64,000 nucleotides of DNA from Macrocystis pyrifera (lineage: Eukaryota; Sar; Phaeophyceae; Laminariales; Laminariaceae), in contig JASSKH010000002.1 of assembly GCA_031763025.1 (NCBI GenBank), forward strand, positions 20,712,168 to 20,776,167. Reading direction: 5' to 3'. Below the pieces are notes generated by a model. It was not told the origin of the DNA. It did no database searches and saw only the letters and a list, made by a program, of their open reading frames with translations. Both the position numbers and the translations under genes were made by a program. This document shows, one piece after another, positions 44,346 to 54,953 of the stretch. Position 1 is the first letter of the stretch. Each line of letters starts with the position of its first letter.

Positions 44346-45690
44346 TGCCTCACGAATATGAAAAATACCAAAAACGGGCGAAGAAACCGAGGGAAAACAT
44401 CAAGAATAAAAAAATACCAGAAAAATAGAAAAAAATTGATACGACCAAAATTCCAAGAAAAATGAAAGATAATTCAAACTGAGCGAGATAATCGCGCAAT
44501 ACGGATAAAACGTAAAAAAAATCGCTAAAATGGGATATAGCATCTTGAACCCTTCGACAACGATTATGCAAGCGGTGCTTAACGTGCGTACGGCGAGCTC
44601 GCATACGAACAGTCACGAATACAGGACGCAGCTCTCTACTAATTGGAAAAAAAAAACTACAAAAACGGACGAAACCGAGGCAAAACATCAATCGGCCAAA
44701 ACGAAAAATATGGCTGAAACAATCGAAAAAGTTGATCGATCAAAAGTTCAAAAAACATGAAAATAATTCAAAGTGAGCGAGACAATTGCACAAAAGAGAT
44801 GAAACCGATGAAAAAATCGCAAAAAAATGGGGCATACATCGTGAACTCTTCAAAAACGAACCTGCAAGCGGTGCTTTAGGTGCGTCCCCTTCTACAACTT
44901 CTATAATCCCGCACCATACGTGCGTACTGTGAGCTCGCATACGAAGAATCACAAAAAGAGGACGAAACCGAGTGAAAACGTCAAGAATCGGCGAAATAAC
45001 GAAAACGAAAAAAAGTGGAGAAAAAATAAAAAAAGTTGATATCAAAACTCCAAAAAAATGGAAATTAATTCAAAGTCAGCGAGATGATCGCGAAAAAAAA
45101 CGGATAAAAAATATGAATAAATGGCAAAAAATGGGATTTACATAGTAAATTCTTCAAAAACGTATATGCAAGCGGTGCTTTACTTGCGTCCTCTTCTATA
45201 ACTCCGTAACATGCGTGCGGATTTTGCCAAAACCGAGGCAAAACGTGTGCAATCGGCAAATGAACGACAACAAGAAATGTCATGAAATGGAAAATTGATG
45301 GACCCAAACTAAAAGAAATGGATAATAATGCAAACCGAGCGAGATGATCGCAAAAAACTCTTAAAAATGATGAACAAAACGCAAAAATGCGATTAGCATT
45401 AATTTAAAAGTAACATGCAAGCGGTGCTATACGTGCGTCCTCTCCTGTAACTCCGTACCATACGTGCGTAATGCCAGCTCGCATACGAACAATCACTAAA
45501 ACAGGACGAAACTCTACAAGTAAAAACGTTAAGAATCGGCAAAAACGCGAAAAATATACGTTCACGAAAAAAAATGCGAAACAAGCGAAAAAATCGATCG
45601 GCCGAAACTCCAAACTCCTAGAACTGGAAAATAATTCAAACTGAGCGAGATAATCGATAAAAACGGATGAAAACGATGAAAACATCGCAA
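44346..45690. repeat. A+T-rich satellite, about 250-305 bp unit, four or more copies
   Basis: Landmark GCAAGCGGTGCT at 44569, 44864, 45169 and 45417, followed by ACGTGCGT-CTCTTCTATAACTCCGTACC, CGAGCTCGCATACGAA-AATCAC, GAC-GAAACCGAGGCAAAACGTCAA and AATTCAAACTGAGCGAGATAATCGC. Homopolymer A runs are frequent. No coding sequence. Confidence 0.85.
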
Positions 45691-46062
45691 AAATGGGGTA
45701 AACACCATGTGGCTGCTACTCGTACTGCCGTACGTGTAAGTTGATGTTTTACGTGCACACGCACGTGTACTATGTGGGTAAGTTCCGTGTAGGGTGTTGT
45801 ACGTGTAGTGCTGTCTTGTGTTGAGAGAACAAGGTAAAAAAAGAACAGCGAGATAACCCCAAAAACGGATCTTAACGATGAAAAAAATCTCCAAAATGGG
45901 TTGAACACCATGTGGCTGCTACTCTTACTGCCGTACGCGTAACTTGATGTTTTACGTGCACACACACGGGTATTATGTGGGTAACTTCCGTGTAGGGTGT
46001 TGGACGTGTAGTGCTGTCTTGTGTTGGGACAACAGCAGGTAGAAAAGAACAGGTAGAGAAAT
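45690..46062. repeat. Tandem duplication, about 204-bp unit
   Basis: CACCATGTGGCTGCTACT at 45703 and 45907, followed in both by ACTGCCGTACG, TTGATGTTTTACGTGCACAC, TTCCGTGTAGGGTGTTG and ACGTGTAGTGCTGTCTTGTG. Confidence 0.88.
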
Positions 46063-46558
46063 ATAGTAATCAAGTGTCCATAGTGAGGCCAGCAATTTCC
46101 TATCCGACAATGTTCGGCATGAAGGAAGAGTTTCGTCGTCCATCGTTCATGAAAATCCCCAGGAAGAAGAGGCTGAAAGGGATCACATATTTCCGGTTAA
46201 GTCGAACAAAAAAAAAGGCCGACCGCGCTGAGAGTTGAACGGCCCACGACAAAACAACGTCCTACAACAACAAAGGACGACAGACAGCGCTCTCGATAGC
46301 TACATGACGACGGCAACGACCCACGACAACTAATGACTACAGACAACCTACCCTAACGCACTACTCAGGTCGAAACAAGACAACAGTGATACTGTGACTT
46401 CTCCATACCTACAACCCGCGGTACCTATTTTGCATCCACACACAGGTCACCCCATGGCGTTCGGGTTAGGGCTAGGGTTCGGGTCGGGTTGTCAGCGTCT
46501 ACTGTATGCCTGGTACCTCCTGCTGCCATCACTGCTTCTGAAAACCCACGCAAGGAAC
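46063..46558. other. Unassigned, including a telomere-like stretch
   Basis: 46083-46200 has a short coding-like frame (AISYPTMFGMKEEFRRPSF). 46230-46340 is ACGACA-rich. 46459-46488 reads GTTCGGGTTAGGGCTAGGGTTCGGGTC, like degenerate telomere repeats but only about four units. Confidence 0.35.
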
Positions 46559-46559
46559 A

Positions 46560-47305
46560 CTAAATAGCGGCAGCAGCATCTTCAATCAAGTAAAATTCTA
46601 CCTCGCAAATATCTATTCTATGTCGCGAGAGACGTCTGTAAATAGACACAGCTTATGCAGCAGCAACAACATGCTGCAGGAGACCTCAACCGCGAAAAAA
46701 AATATACCCACACACCAGTTGCACAGGAAGAGGGACAAAACAACTAAATTAAGACGGGCGCGGACAGAACGCAACAGAAGCACCACCAGCGGCAGCAGGA
46801 GCAATGCCAGGAGCAGAAGCAGCAGCAGCAACGGGTTTGCGGCTGTCCTCCTGCTCGTTGTGACTGGTGAGTATCTCTCCTGTGTACGATGTCGTTGAGT
46901 CCATCCGCGGAGTCGTGCTCGGCAGAAAACTAAATAGCGGCAGCAGCATCTTCGATCAAGTAAAATTCTACCTCGCAAATATCTATTCTATGTCGCGCGA
47001 GACGTCTGTTTATAGGCACAGCTTATACAGCAGCAACAACATGCTGCACGAGACCTCAACCGCGAAAAAAAATGTACCCACACACCAGTTGCACAGGAAG
47101 AGGGAAAAAAAAACAAACTAAATTAAGACGGGCGCGGACAGAACGCAACAGAAGCACCACCAGCGGCAGCAGGAGCAATGCCAGGAGCAGAAGCAGCAGC
47201 AGCAACGGGTTTGCGGCTGTCCTCCTGCTCGTTGTGACTGGTGAGTATCTCTCCTGTGTACGATGTCGTTGAGTCCATCCGCGGAGTCGTGCTCGGCAGA
47301 AAAAC
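46560..47305. repeat. Tandem duplication, 370-bp unit, two near-identical copies
   Basis: CTAAATAGCGGCAGCAGCATC at 46560 and 46930; the copies differ at only a few positions to GTGCTCGGCAGAAAA. Each holds CAGCAG-rich stretches and ATGTCGCG-GAGACGTCTGT. Frames open on both strands repeat with the unit. Recent event. Confidence 0.92.
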
Positions 47306-47655
47306 TATACGTGGAAGACCATCGCACTTACTGATGTACTACTTGTAGTATGGTACGAGTACGTAATTTCTACGTGCTTACTCGATACCTACAGCAGTAC
47401 ATTACGACGATATTTTTTCCCAAGCCTGAGTACGTACTTTCTACGTACTTTCTCGATACCTACATTACGACGATAAGGGCCCACGAAGGACAGCAGTCAA
47501 CCTACCCTGATACAGGGCAAATTTTATACGTCACGGGACAGCTTACGCGGACTTTGACTGCGCGCCGCGCAATGTATGTAAAACCCCTGTTCTGGCAGGT
47601 ACTGGAGCAATGTATAGTCATTGCCATTGACTAGAGCCAACTTTTACGAGAATCC
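47306..47655. other. Unassigned
   Basis: Short frame 47350-47634 without recognisable product; contains TTTCTACGT-CTTACTCGATACCTACA twice (about 47369 and 47437). Confidence 0.3.
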
Positions 47656-47659
47656 TCGG

Positions 47660-48130
47660 CAGACATGAATCGACAAAACCAACGACACCGTCATGAAATC
47701 TGAACGGAATGCGCTGGTTAAGGTCTCCGACTTATCCTAGTGTCACGGTGCTCACACCTCGGTCGGTGATATGTGGCGTGGGCTGACCAGGCGTCTGATA
47801 AAAAATCATCTTGGCACTGGTCTGTAGTAGACAGACGACAAAAAATCTCTACCCCTCTCCGATCGCAAAAGATAGACCATTTTTCAGGTTTGACATCGAT
47901 CGACAAACCCAACGATTACGTCACGAACTCTGAATGAAGCGCGCTGGTTACAGGCTCCGACCCACACTAGTATCACAGTTCTCACACCTCGGTCGGTGAT
48001 ATGTGGCGTGGGTGGGCCAGGCGTCTACTAAAAACATATTTGGCAGCTGGTGTGTAGTAAACAGCCGACAAAACTCTCGATTCCTCTCCGTTGGCACGAA
48101 ACAGAACTTTTTGAAAGCTTTGACGAAGAG
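47660..48130. repeat. Tandem duplication, about 237-bp unit
   Basis: CTCACACCTCGGTCGGTGATATGTGGCGTGGG at 47752 and 47989; flanking GCGCTGGTTA-AGG-CTCCGAC and CGACAAA-CCAACGA-ACCGTCA-GAA-TCTGAA blocks also repeat. Confidence 0.85.
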
Positions 48131-49940
48131 CATAGGACGCCGCGGCCATCCTCTCGCCCCCTAGACCACGGATTCCAATTATACCTCCCAGGCCATAATT
48201 TACACTCATTGGCCTTGCCCGGTACCAAGCTCGTTGACCGTGGGTGGATTATATGTCGAGATCGAAGGTCAATCGTCGCGTGACTGCGAGTGTGCGAGCT
48301 ACGAGGTGTGTCTTTATTCTGCTACTTTGTGTACGGCGTGATTTCACGTGGTTCCCGTAAATACAGCGATTTTATTGGAAGATGGCTCCCGTCGTTCGCG
48401 TTATTTCAGCCATTTGATTGGAAGATAACTGGCGTCAACTGCCCCGTGTTATTTTAGACTTGCCCCTGATACAGCCGTCGCCGTTTGAGTTCGTGGTTGC
48501 ATTTGTTTCTTTGGTTAGGTTGTTGCATGGCGCGTCGAGGCCTTCGAGTTCTGCGCGGCTGCATTTATATGGTATGTTTTGTCTACAGAGTTTGTTTACG
48601 GGGTGCATGTACGTAACGATCATCGGCGAAAGTTCTTCTTGTATGCCTTTTCTTATCTCGGACTTTACGGCGGCGTCTTATTTGGTATGGGTGTGTACAC
48701 GGCACGTCGAAGCCATCGCAATCGGCGCGATTCGACTGTACTATTATGTTTGGTTTTCATTTCGTATTCAAGTACCCGTGAGAGTCGCGGCGACTCAGTC
48801 ATTTCAGCCCCTCGTACCCGTTGAGACTCACGAGGACTCTATCGTTTCAGTACTTTGACGTACTCTTGGACTCGATACTTCAAAATGACTGGTATTCGCG
48901 AGTCAACGACTGAGTCCTGATGACTGGGTGCTGGTACTTTGCCGACCTTTTCGTTTGCAATATGCAGTTCTCGTGCCGCTGCTACAATTTTTCACTACTA
49001 CCCAAAATGCACCTGATCTCTGCAGTATAGTGTTATTGTATCGCTGCTGCTTTTTTTCGCTTTTACCACAAGTGCACATGTTGTTATTGTTCCTGGCCGA
49101 CGCGTTGCGAACGTGTCGTTCCTGTGTGTTATCGCTTTTTTAAGCCCAACCAATCCCTGAAATTTCCATACCTCCGTCGTACCTCTTATTGAATGGTAAC
49201 ACCTACCAGGTAGGGAACAGCAGGGCAAGGTAGCAGGGCAAGGCTTGCCCTGCTCTACAATTATCGATTTGGACTTCAGACCAGTTTTTTTTACGGGTTA
49301 AACCGGTTTACCGAAAATCGGTTTAACTTGGATGTTAGCATGAAACGCCTGCAAATCATTAAGCCGAACGGTGTGTATGCGTCCATTACTGCGGTTCATG
49401 AGGATTCCGAGCCACAAGTACTAGAACACGAGGTGGTAATGTGCAGCAGCAACACAGCATATTACACGGGGTGACGTCATTTCCAGGTATTTTTAATGGT
49501 CATAATAGGCGTCATTGCCGTTATGTGCTGCTGTACAAGTCTGCGCTCCGGGGGTGGCTGTGCGCTGCACGCTGCGCTCGCTCATGGAAGCAGATATAAC
49601 AAGGTGTAAAGCAGGGCGGGCAGAATACGCTCGCGGCTTGTTGCAATGAACGACTTGCAAATGCCAAGGGCTCAGTTGTGCAGGGAAAACTATGCCAAGT
49701 CAATACGAAGTCCAACGCGGAACAACAACAAAAGGAGAGAGCCACTACTACTAAACTTTACTACGGGGGGGGACAGAAGCGGGAAGTTTGCATTATTTTC
49801 GTTGATTTTGAAATATGTATTTAGATATTTTCCGATTCGGGGATGGAATCTGTAACACATACAGAATATATAAAAGTTCCAACTTCTGTATTTCGTACTG
49901 GAAATAGAGTTCATTTTTTTTCCGAACCCATGCACTAAAA
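48131..49940. other. Unassigned, with a perfect hairpin
   Basis: No supported gene. An open frame at 48418-48858 is hydrophobic and unrecognised. AGCAGGGCAAG-G-CTTGCCCTGCT (49233-49255) is a perfect 11-base inverted repeat, and GGTTTACCGAAAATCGGTTTAAC follows near 49305. 48770-48900 holds short GAGACTCACGAGGACTC-type repeats. Confidence 0.35.
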
Positions 49941-49949
49941 GGGTTCATC

Positions 49950-50220
49950 AACTCTCTTGGGATTCAGGGGGATGGTTTTATTTGTACAAGAAATTTGCTT
50001 GAGGACGGACCTTCTTTTGGTGAGTCAAATTATGGTAGCATTAAGGAAATTATTTGTATTTTAAATTCGGAGAACTCTCTTGGGACTTGAGTGGGGAAAT
50101 GTTGATACTACAAGAAATTTGCTCCAGGAGTTGACCCTCTTTTGATGAGTCAATACATTTTATCATTAAGAGAATTGTTTATTTTCTGAATTCGGGGAGC
50201 GAAATGGAGAAGTTTTCAGT
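49950..50220. repeat. Tandem duplication, about 123-bp unit, sharing a family A module
   Basis: AACTCTCTTGGGA at 49950 and 50073, each followed by ACAAGAAATTTGCT-CAGGA and a CTTTTG-TGAGTCAA block. The second copy's GTTGACCCTCTTTTGATGAGTCAA also occurs inside A4 (27540), A5 (40757) and A2. Confidence 0.7.
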
Positions 50221-50339
50221 TGTTTGGATCGGCAAGATTGAGGAGAATAAGTGGACGCACAAGGGAATGCGCAAAAAATAATGGCAGCGTGAACCCGGTG
50301 TGTTGATGCTCCATGCAACAAACGCGGTCACGTGCTATG

Positions 50340-51200
50340 CCAAATCAAGCTACCGGAAAAAAAGAGCGAACATAGTGCGCTCTTGGCGACGTCGACCCCG
50401 CAATAGTCCCTTCTGTTTCAGAACAAGCATGCGAAGCTAGGTTCGAAGCTATACTCATGCGCACAACGACTAGGGGCAGTGACCTCCCGATAACTATGCT
50501 TGCCATCCGACAATTAATGTGTTGGCAGCGTGCAAAAATACCAAAATAATTTGAAGAAAGAACACGCCATTGGTGTTTTTTGCCCACTCGTCACGAAGAG
50601 ACAAGAAACGTATCACGCGCCGCGCACTGGGCGCGCGGCGTGATGTAGACCAGAGTGCAAGAAAGACTCGACCGATAATATGTCGGCCATAGACTAGAAC
50701 GCAACAAAAACTCTGCCAATGGTATGGCGGCTTTAAAGGAGAGGCATTCAAGACATAGAACAACGGGAAACCCACGCGGAATTAACCTCTAATCGGCGCA
50801 CGTGGCGCACGACACCGGAAGTTCGAAGTCTCCCCCGCACGCAGTATCAGTAGGCAGTGCAGCCTTTATACACATGACAGTTAGGCACCCTGTATAGTGA
50901 AGGTGCGCCTAAAAAGCCACCAAAAATACGAAGAAAGTAAACTTCGTTCTTTTAATATGTCCACTCGTCACAAGGAAACAACAAACGTGGGATGCACCGC
51001 GCACAGGTCGCGCCCCCTAATGCAGACTCAAACCCAACCAGAAGCCCCCTAATGTGCTGGCTCGCAAGGAGAATACTTCTCAAGACATATAACAATGGGA
51101 AACGAATGTGGAATGAGCACCAAAGCGCAGGCTACGGTAAGGGCGCACATAGCGCACGGCATCGCACATCAAAACGTTACTATTGATACTGTTTTCAAGC
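50340..51200. repeat. Diverged direct duplication, about 370-bp unit
   Basis: CCACTCGTCAC-AAG-ACAA-AAACGT, CCGCGCAC-GG-CGCG and AAGACATA-AACAA-GGGAAAC recur (about 50583/50950, 50610/50990, 50748/51084). No coding signal. Confidence 0.55.
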
Positions 51201-52136
51201 CTGATGTTGACGGGAAAGAAATCGACTCCAAGTCAAGAGCCCAGTGCGGCAGTGCAAGCTGCCCATACTGACTACGAAGCCCAATAAGAACGTAGAATGG
51301 GACGCTATAGAAACTAGACGAAATAATCCGCACCGTTTGCTACCACTGTGACCTCTACTATCATGATACTACCATGTCGCCAATTGACATACGACGGCGT
51401 ACTTACAAGACGCCGGGAAAAAACACGGCTGCACATGCGTCGCCCTATTGTTATATGGAAATCTAACGGGATTTGAACACGGAATGCAGCCCCAATGTGT
51501 AGGGTACAACGAAAGATGAGCCCACCCAAAGCGCACGGCACACGATTGTGTCGGGCCCGACGAAAATTGCGAAGCACTGCTGTAGCACGATTATTCGGTA
51601 GACTACAACGACACACAAAGACTGAGTGCGCACCCATACATATATCACCTACAAATATGAGCACAAAACCTAAACACAAAGGAAGGCCAAAAACAACAAC
51701 GCGCGCAGACACGGAACAAGAAGACAGCAGTCACGCCCATGAAGCAGTAGGGTATAAAACAGAAAGACAAAGTCTGCGCGCAACACTGCGATGCCACTAC
51801 AACAACGACTCTTTCTGCTACGACGGTTGCTGCTTCGACTTCCGACTGCACGTGTAACGAAAATATTTTGGACGTGGACTGCGGTAGACGCAGGGGGGGA
51901 GAGGGAGCAGCACCCGCCACCCTATGAAAACTATCCATCGGGCAATACGCTGAACGCGCCGACCTAGTCACAGCAGCCCGTGGCCGGTGCAAGCTTTACT
52001 AGCGCGTCAACAGCCATCGCTTTATCGAAGCCCGCGACACACGGACAGAGCAAGGGGACAACAAATGTGAACTACGTAGTGCGATGCTCAAATATTACCA
52101 ACAGGATCGAGCGCACGCAACCCAAGCGGTTGTTTT
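51201..52136. other. Unassigned
   Basis: Frames of 113-132 codons occur on both strands at 51314-51992 with no recognisable domain; the 3' side borders the HUH element. Confidence 0.3.
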
Positions 52137-52830
52137 TCATTCGCGCGTAACCATCCTACGCTTCCCCTTGTTCCTTGAAGCCAAAAAAGAGCAAATACGC
52201 TCAGGGTCCTCAACACCGGGGAGGTACTCGGCCCTGCCACGGGTGTTGTGCAAGTTGCCGGTGTTTCCCTCGAGGTAGCAACCTGCGTCGATGTATTGCG
52301 CCTCCAGCCTGCATTTGCCGTTGCCCTTTGACAAGCAGGCGGAGCAACAACGTCCCTGGCCCGCGTTGCCCTCGTTAGTTGCGCTACAGGTCCGGTGCAA
52401 ACACCCTTCGCAGTCAGCTGAGGAGACCATGCCAATGTTTCCCCGGGCAGAGCACCCCCCCTGGGTGCACTGCGTAAACTCCGCCAACGGCAGGTCCTTT
52501 GCTGCGGCGGAGTTGTTGTCGCTTATGCTCACTAGATACCTCAGGCGTTCCCTGGCGAGAGCAAATAGAGGGCGCGGCGTGAAAGAGGAAGCGGGGCCGC
52601 CATCCTCGTTGTCGCTGTCGGCGACAACGAGGAATCGCAAGACGTTGAGCGTTTCGCAGCGGGATGACGCAACATCGCGTACGGCGTTTTCGCGGGCGAT
52701 GTCCATGGCCCCCTCGAGCTCCAAGCGGTCGTGCGAAGAGACCTTCGCCTCGTCGGAAGACATAAGTCTCAAACTCGCTGTCCTTGTGATCACACGCTTG
52801 AAAGGACGAGCTGACTCGACCTCCTGTCCC
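52137..52830 (-). pseudogene. C-terminal Cys-rich part of the HUH gene
   Basis: After another frame change: SSDEAKVSSHDRLELEGAMD, then a Cys-rich region with QCTQGGC, DCEGC, RTC, RCCSACLSKGNGKC spacing that could bind zinc, then LEAQYIDAGCYLEGNTGNLH and a stop at 52137. It may be part of the Rep protein or a separate overlapping gene of the element. Coding character is good (no stops for 248 codons) although the opposite strand is also open. Confidence 0.5.
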
Positions 52831-52849
52831 CCGAAGAAGAAGAGGACAT

Positions 52850-53235
52850 GCGCGTGTGCTCCCGGATGAAGAAGTTGGGGCAAGTGGCGACGACGTGGAA
52901 AGTCTCCGCCCTCACCGCCTCCATAGCGTAAGCGCTCGAGGGGCAGCCCCAGTTGTGCCCAGGGATGTACTCACCATCATGGATAATCGAGGCGGCCAGG
53001 GTAACCGGGGAAACGGCGAGCGCCCGAACGCACTCTATCTTGAAGCGCGGGAGAGTAGACCAATAGTTCTCTTTGTCCAGCGTAATTCGGTGCTCACGAA
53101 CCGTAGCACTTTGTAGCTTGGGGTATTCCGAGAGGGCGACGTCGATCTCTGTACGACTTACGCCCTTGCTGTGGTGTTGAAGTGAGACCGCCCCTCGTCC
53201 TTGGAGCAGTACCCACCATCCCTGGAAATCACGAC
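52850..53235 (-). pseudogene. HUH catalytic Tyr segment and downstream helical region
   Basis: DGGYCSKDEGRSHFNTTARA puts the catalytic Tyr at 53209-53211, in the Y-C-x-K form of CRESS Rep motif III. A stop follows, and homology-like sequence continues in the next frame: KGVSRTEIDVALSEYPKLQ, HRITLDKENYWSTLPRFK and IIHDGEYIPGHNWG. Confidence 0.68.
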
Positions 53236-53239
53236 AACG

Positions 53240-53928
53240 ATGCGATTGAGCGAAAAGGGAGTAAGCGGAGGAAAACAAAGAAAACGAATGGGAGGAGAGG
53301 GAGTGAACGGTGGTAAACAAAGCAAATGGATGGATTGGAATAGATCGACCGTAAACGTGACAGACACCATGGTGAAGAGGATGTTCACCTTCAGTAGTAG
53401 AGGCAATAACATGTGAATCGTCAATATATGTATATATCTGATGAAAATATCATGTATTATGAGATACGAACAAGGAATCTCCCAATACTAGTAGAAGCAA
53501 GTTTTTTTAGTATGAGACCGCAAACCAAAAATCTCCCGGAATATACTCCCTACGGCAAAGACTGAAGAACGAAATACATGAAATAAGCAACGAAGATGTT
53601 AGCGCATTCCAGCATGGAAAAATAGTTCGTATTGGGCTATAAAACTAAAATCTGCCTTGATATGCTAGGAGAGGCAAGTGATGTAAAATCGAATCGCGAA
53701 TATTTGTATATATGTTCACCGCGAAGATCATGTATTGTGAGATCGCAAGCCAACAAGTTCCCGGAACATACTCCCTACAGAAAAGAATCAAGAACAAAAT
53801 ACATGTGAAGGACAAGAAGGACAGGGTAAAGCAAGATATCCTAAAGTCCACGACAAGAAAGCCATAACGTCAAATTACTGTTCACCGGCGAAGGTCTGGT
53901 TATTAACAAGGGGCTTCATCTCGATCTT
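53240..53928. other. A+T-rich insert between HUQ and Tyr motifs
   Basis: About 690 bp separate segments that should be some 80-100 residues apart. Two diverged copies of a block lie about 250 bp apart: GTATATAT-T...ATCATGTATT-TGAGAT near 53430 and 53707, and CCCGGAA-ATACTCCCTAC-G near 53536 and 53760. Intron, insertion or decayed DNA; no splice pair is convincing. Confidence 0.45.
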
Positions 53929-54225
53929 TTATCTATCGACAGTGGTGAAACCGCTCTTGTCACGCACGTGCTTCTGCACGGCGTTGAGCTTGTTTCCGTC
54001 TGGATAGGTCCGCATCAGACCGAACGTTTCAACGCCCTGGCAGTGGAGATTGCCTTTCTCCTTGCCGCGCTCCAAGCCTACAACGCTCCGTACGGCACGC
54101 GTCTGCAAGTACGTGGACACCTTCTCGAAGTCGGCATATTTGTGTTTGCAGCGTCCGGACTAGCCACCGTGATGGAGAAGTAGGTCGGGTGTCCCCTAGA
54201 CTGATGTTGACCAGGTAGTCGACGA
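53929..54225 (-). pseudogene. HUH core: motif 1 and HUQ motif
   Basis: Frame 1 gives RGHPTYFSITVASPDAANTN (about 54215-54150), then a frameshift, then KYADFEKVSTYLQTRAVRSV and VGLERGKEKGNLHCQGVETF. The metal-binding His is at 54043-54045 and the Gln at 54037-54039. GxPHLQG in CRESS Rep proteins is the analogous block. The frame ends at a stop after GFTTVDR. Confidence 0.7.
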
Positions 54226-54953
54226 TATCCCCGGTACGCGGGCACACCTCATTACCCCTGACGGCGGAGGCGGGAAGGCGGCCGCGTCGACGACTACTCG
54301 ACCCCCCCGCGCTCGATCCTCCAGAGACCTGAGCACGATTTCCAGGCACGATAGGAGGGGAAGACTCAAGACCGTCCACGTTCGCAGAAGATGCGATTGC
54401 CGAGGAGCGTATCGGCTCGTCCAACTTCACGGCTGCGGTCGAGGAGAATCAGAGATCCTCCTCTGGGGGCAGACGGCGACGGCGGGCAGGTCGGAGGGCT
54501 CTGGTCGGGCCAGGCTGGGCTCGTGGTGTTGCTTAGCCGTGTGGTGGCGATATAGAGGTGAACGTTTTCGATAAGGGGCGTCGGGGAGAGGGGCGAGGGA
54601 CTTCCGGCGGAGCCGGACCCGCCGAGAGATTCGCAGCTTCCGCCGTACGAGGAGTCTGTGGCGGGGCAGTCCGTGGCTGCGGAACAACATGATTCGCCGA
54701 TTGTGTAGGAGTCGTCGTCGGATCCTGTGATAAGGTCCTCAACGCAATTGCGGCTTCGTTTTACGAAGAAGTCGATGTCGATGAGGTATCGACGGTCGCC
54801 CTTCGAGACGGCGATGACGAATACCTGATTATAGTGCGCACGAGACACGTGGCATACAGACACGACGGCAACACTCAAGGTTGAACATATGTAAGATAAC
54901 TGCACAAAACAGGTGTGCGTAACACGTGATAGTGGACGTGGCAAAGACGACAA

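Larger units (their letters stand above)
52137..54953 (-). pseudogene. Replitron-like HUH endonuclease gene, frameshifted
   Basis: Read on the minus strand in pieces. N-terminal sequence (54953-54430; HYNQVFVIAVSKGDRRYLID, DIDFFVKRSRN) leads through a Ser-rich linker to YFSITVASPDAANTN, then YADFEKVSTYLQTR, VGLERGKEKGNLHCQG, YCSKDEGRSHF, SRTEIDVALSEY and DGEYIPGHNW. A single-Tyr HUH/HUQ nuclease nicks DNA to start rolling-circle-type transposition. Motif order (beta strand with FSIT, H-u-Q, Y-x2-K) matches CRESS-type Rep proteins, and the flanking blocks fit the eukaryotic Replitron transposons as I remember them. At least four frame changes and an A+T-rich insert break it. A Cys-rich tail is at the C-terminus. 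Assignment to Replitrons is inference; the HUH-type motif set is seen directly. Confidence 0.68.

Noticed and set aside
46459..46488. Interstitial telomere
   Set aside because: Only about four degenerate TTAGGG/TTCGGG-like units; too few to separate from chance in this composition.
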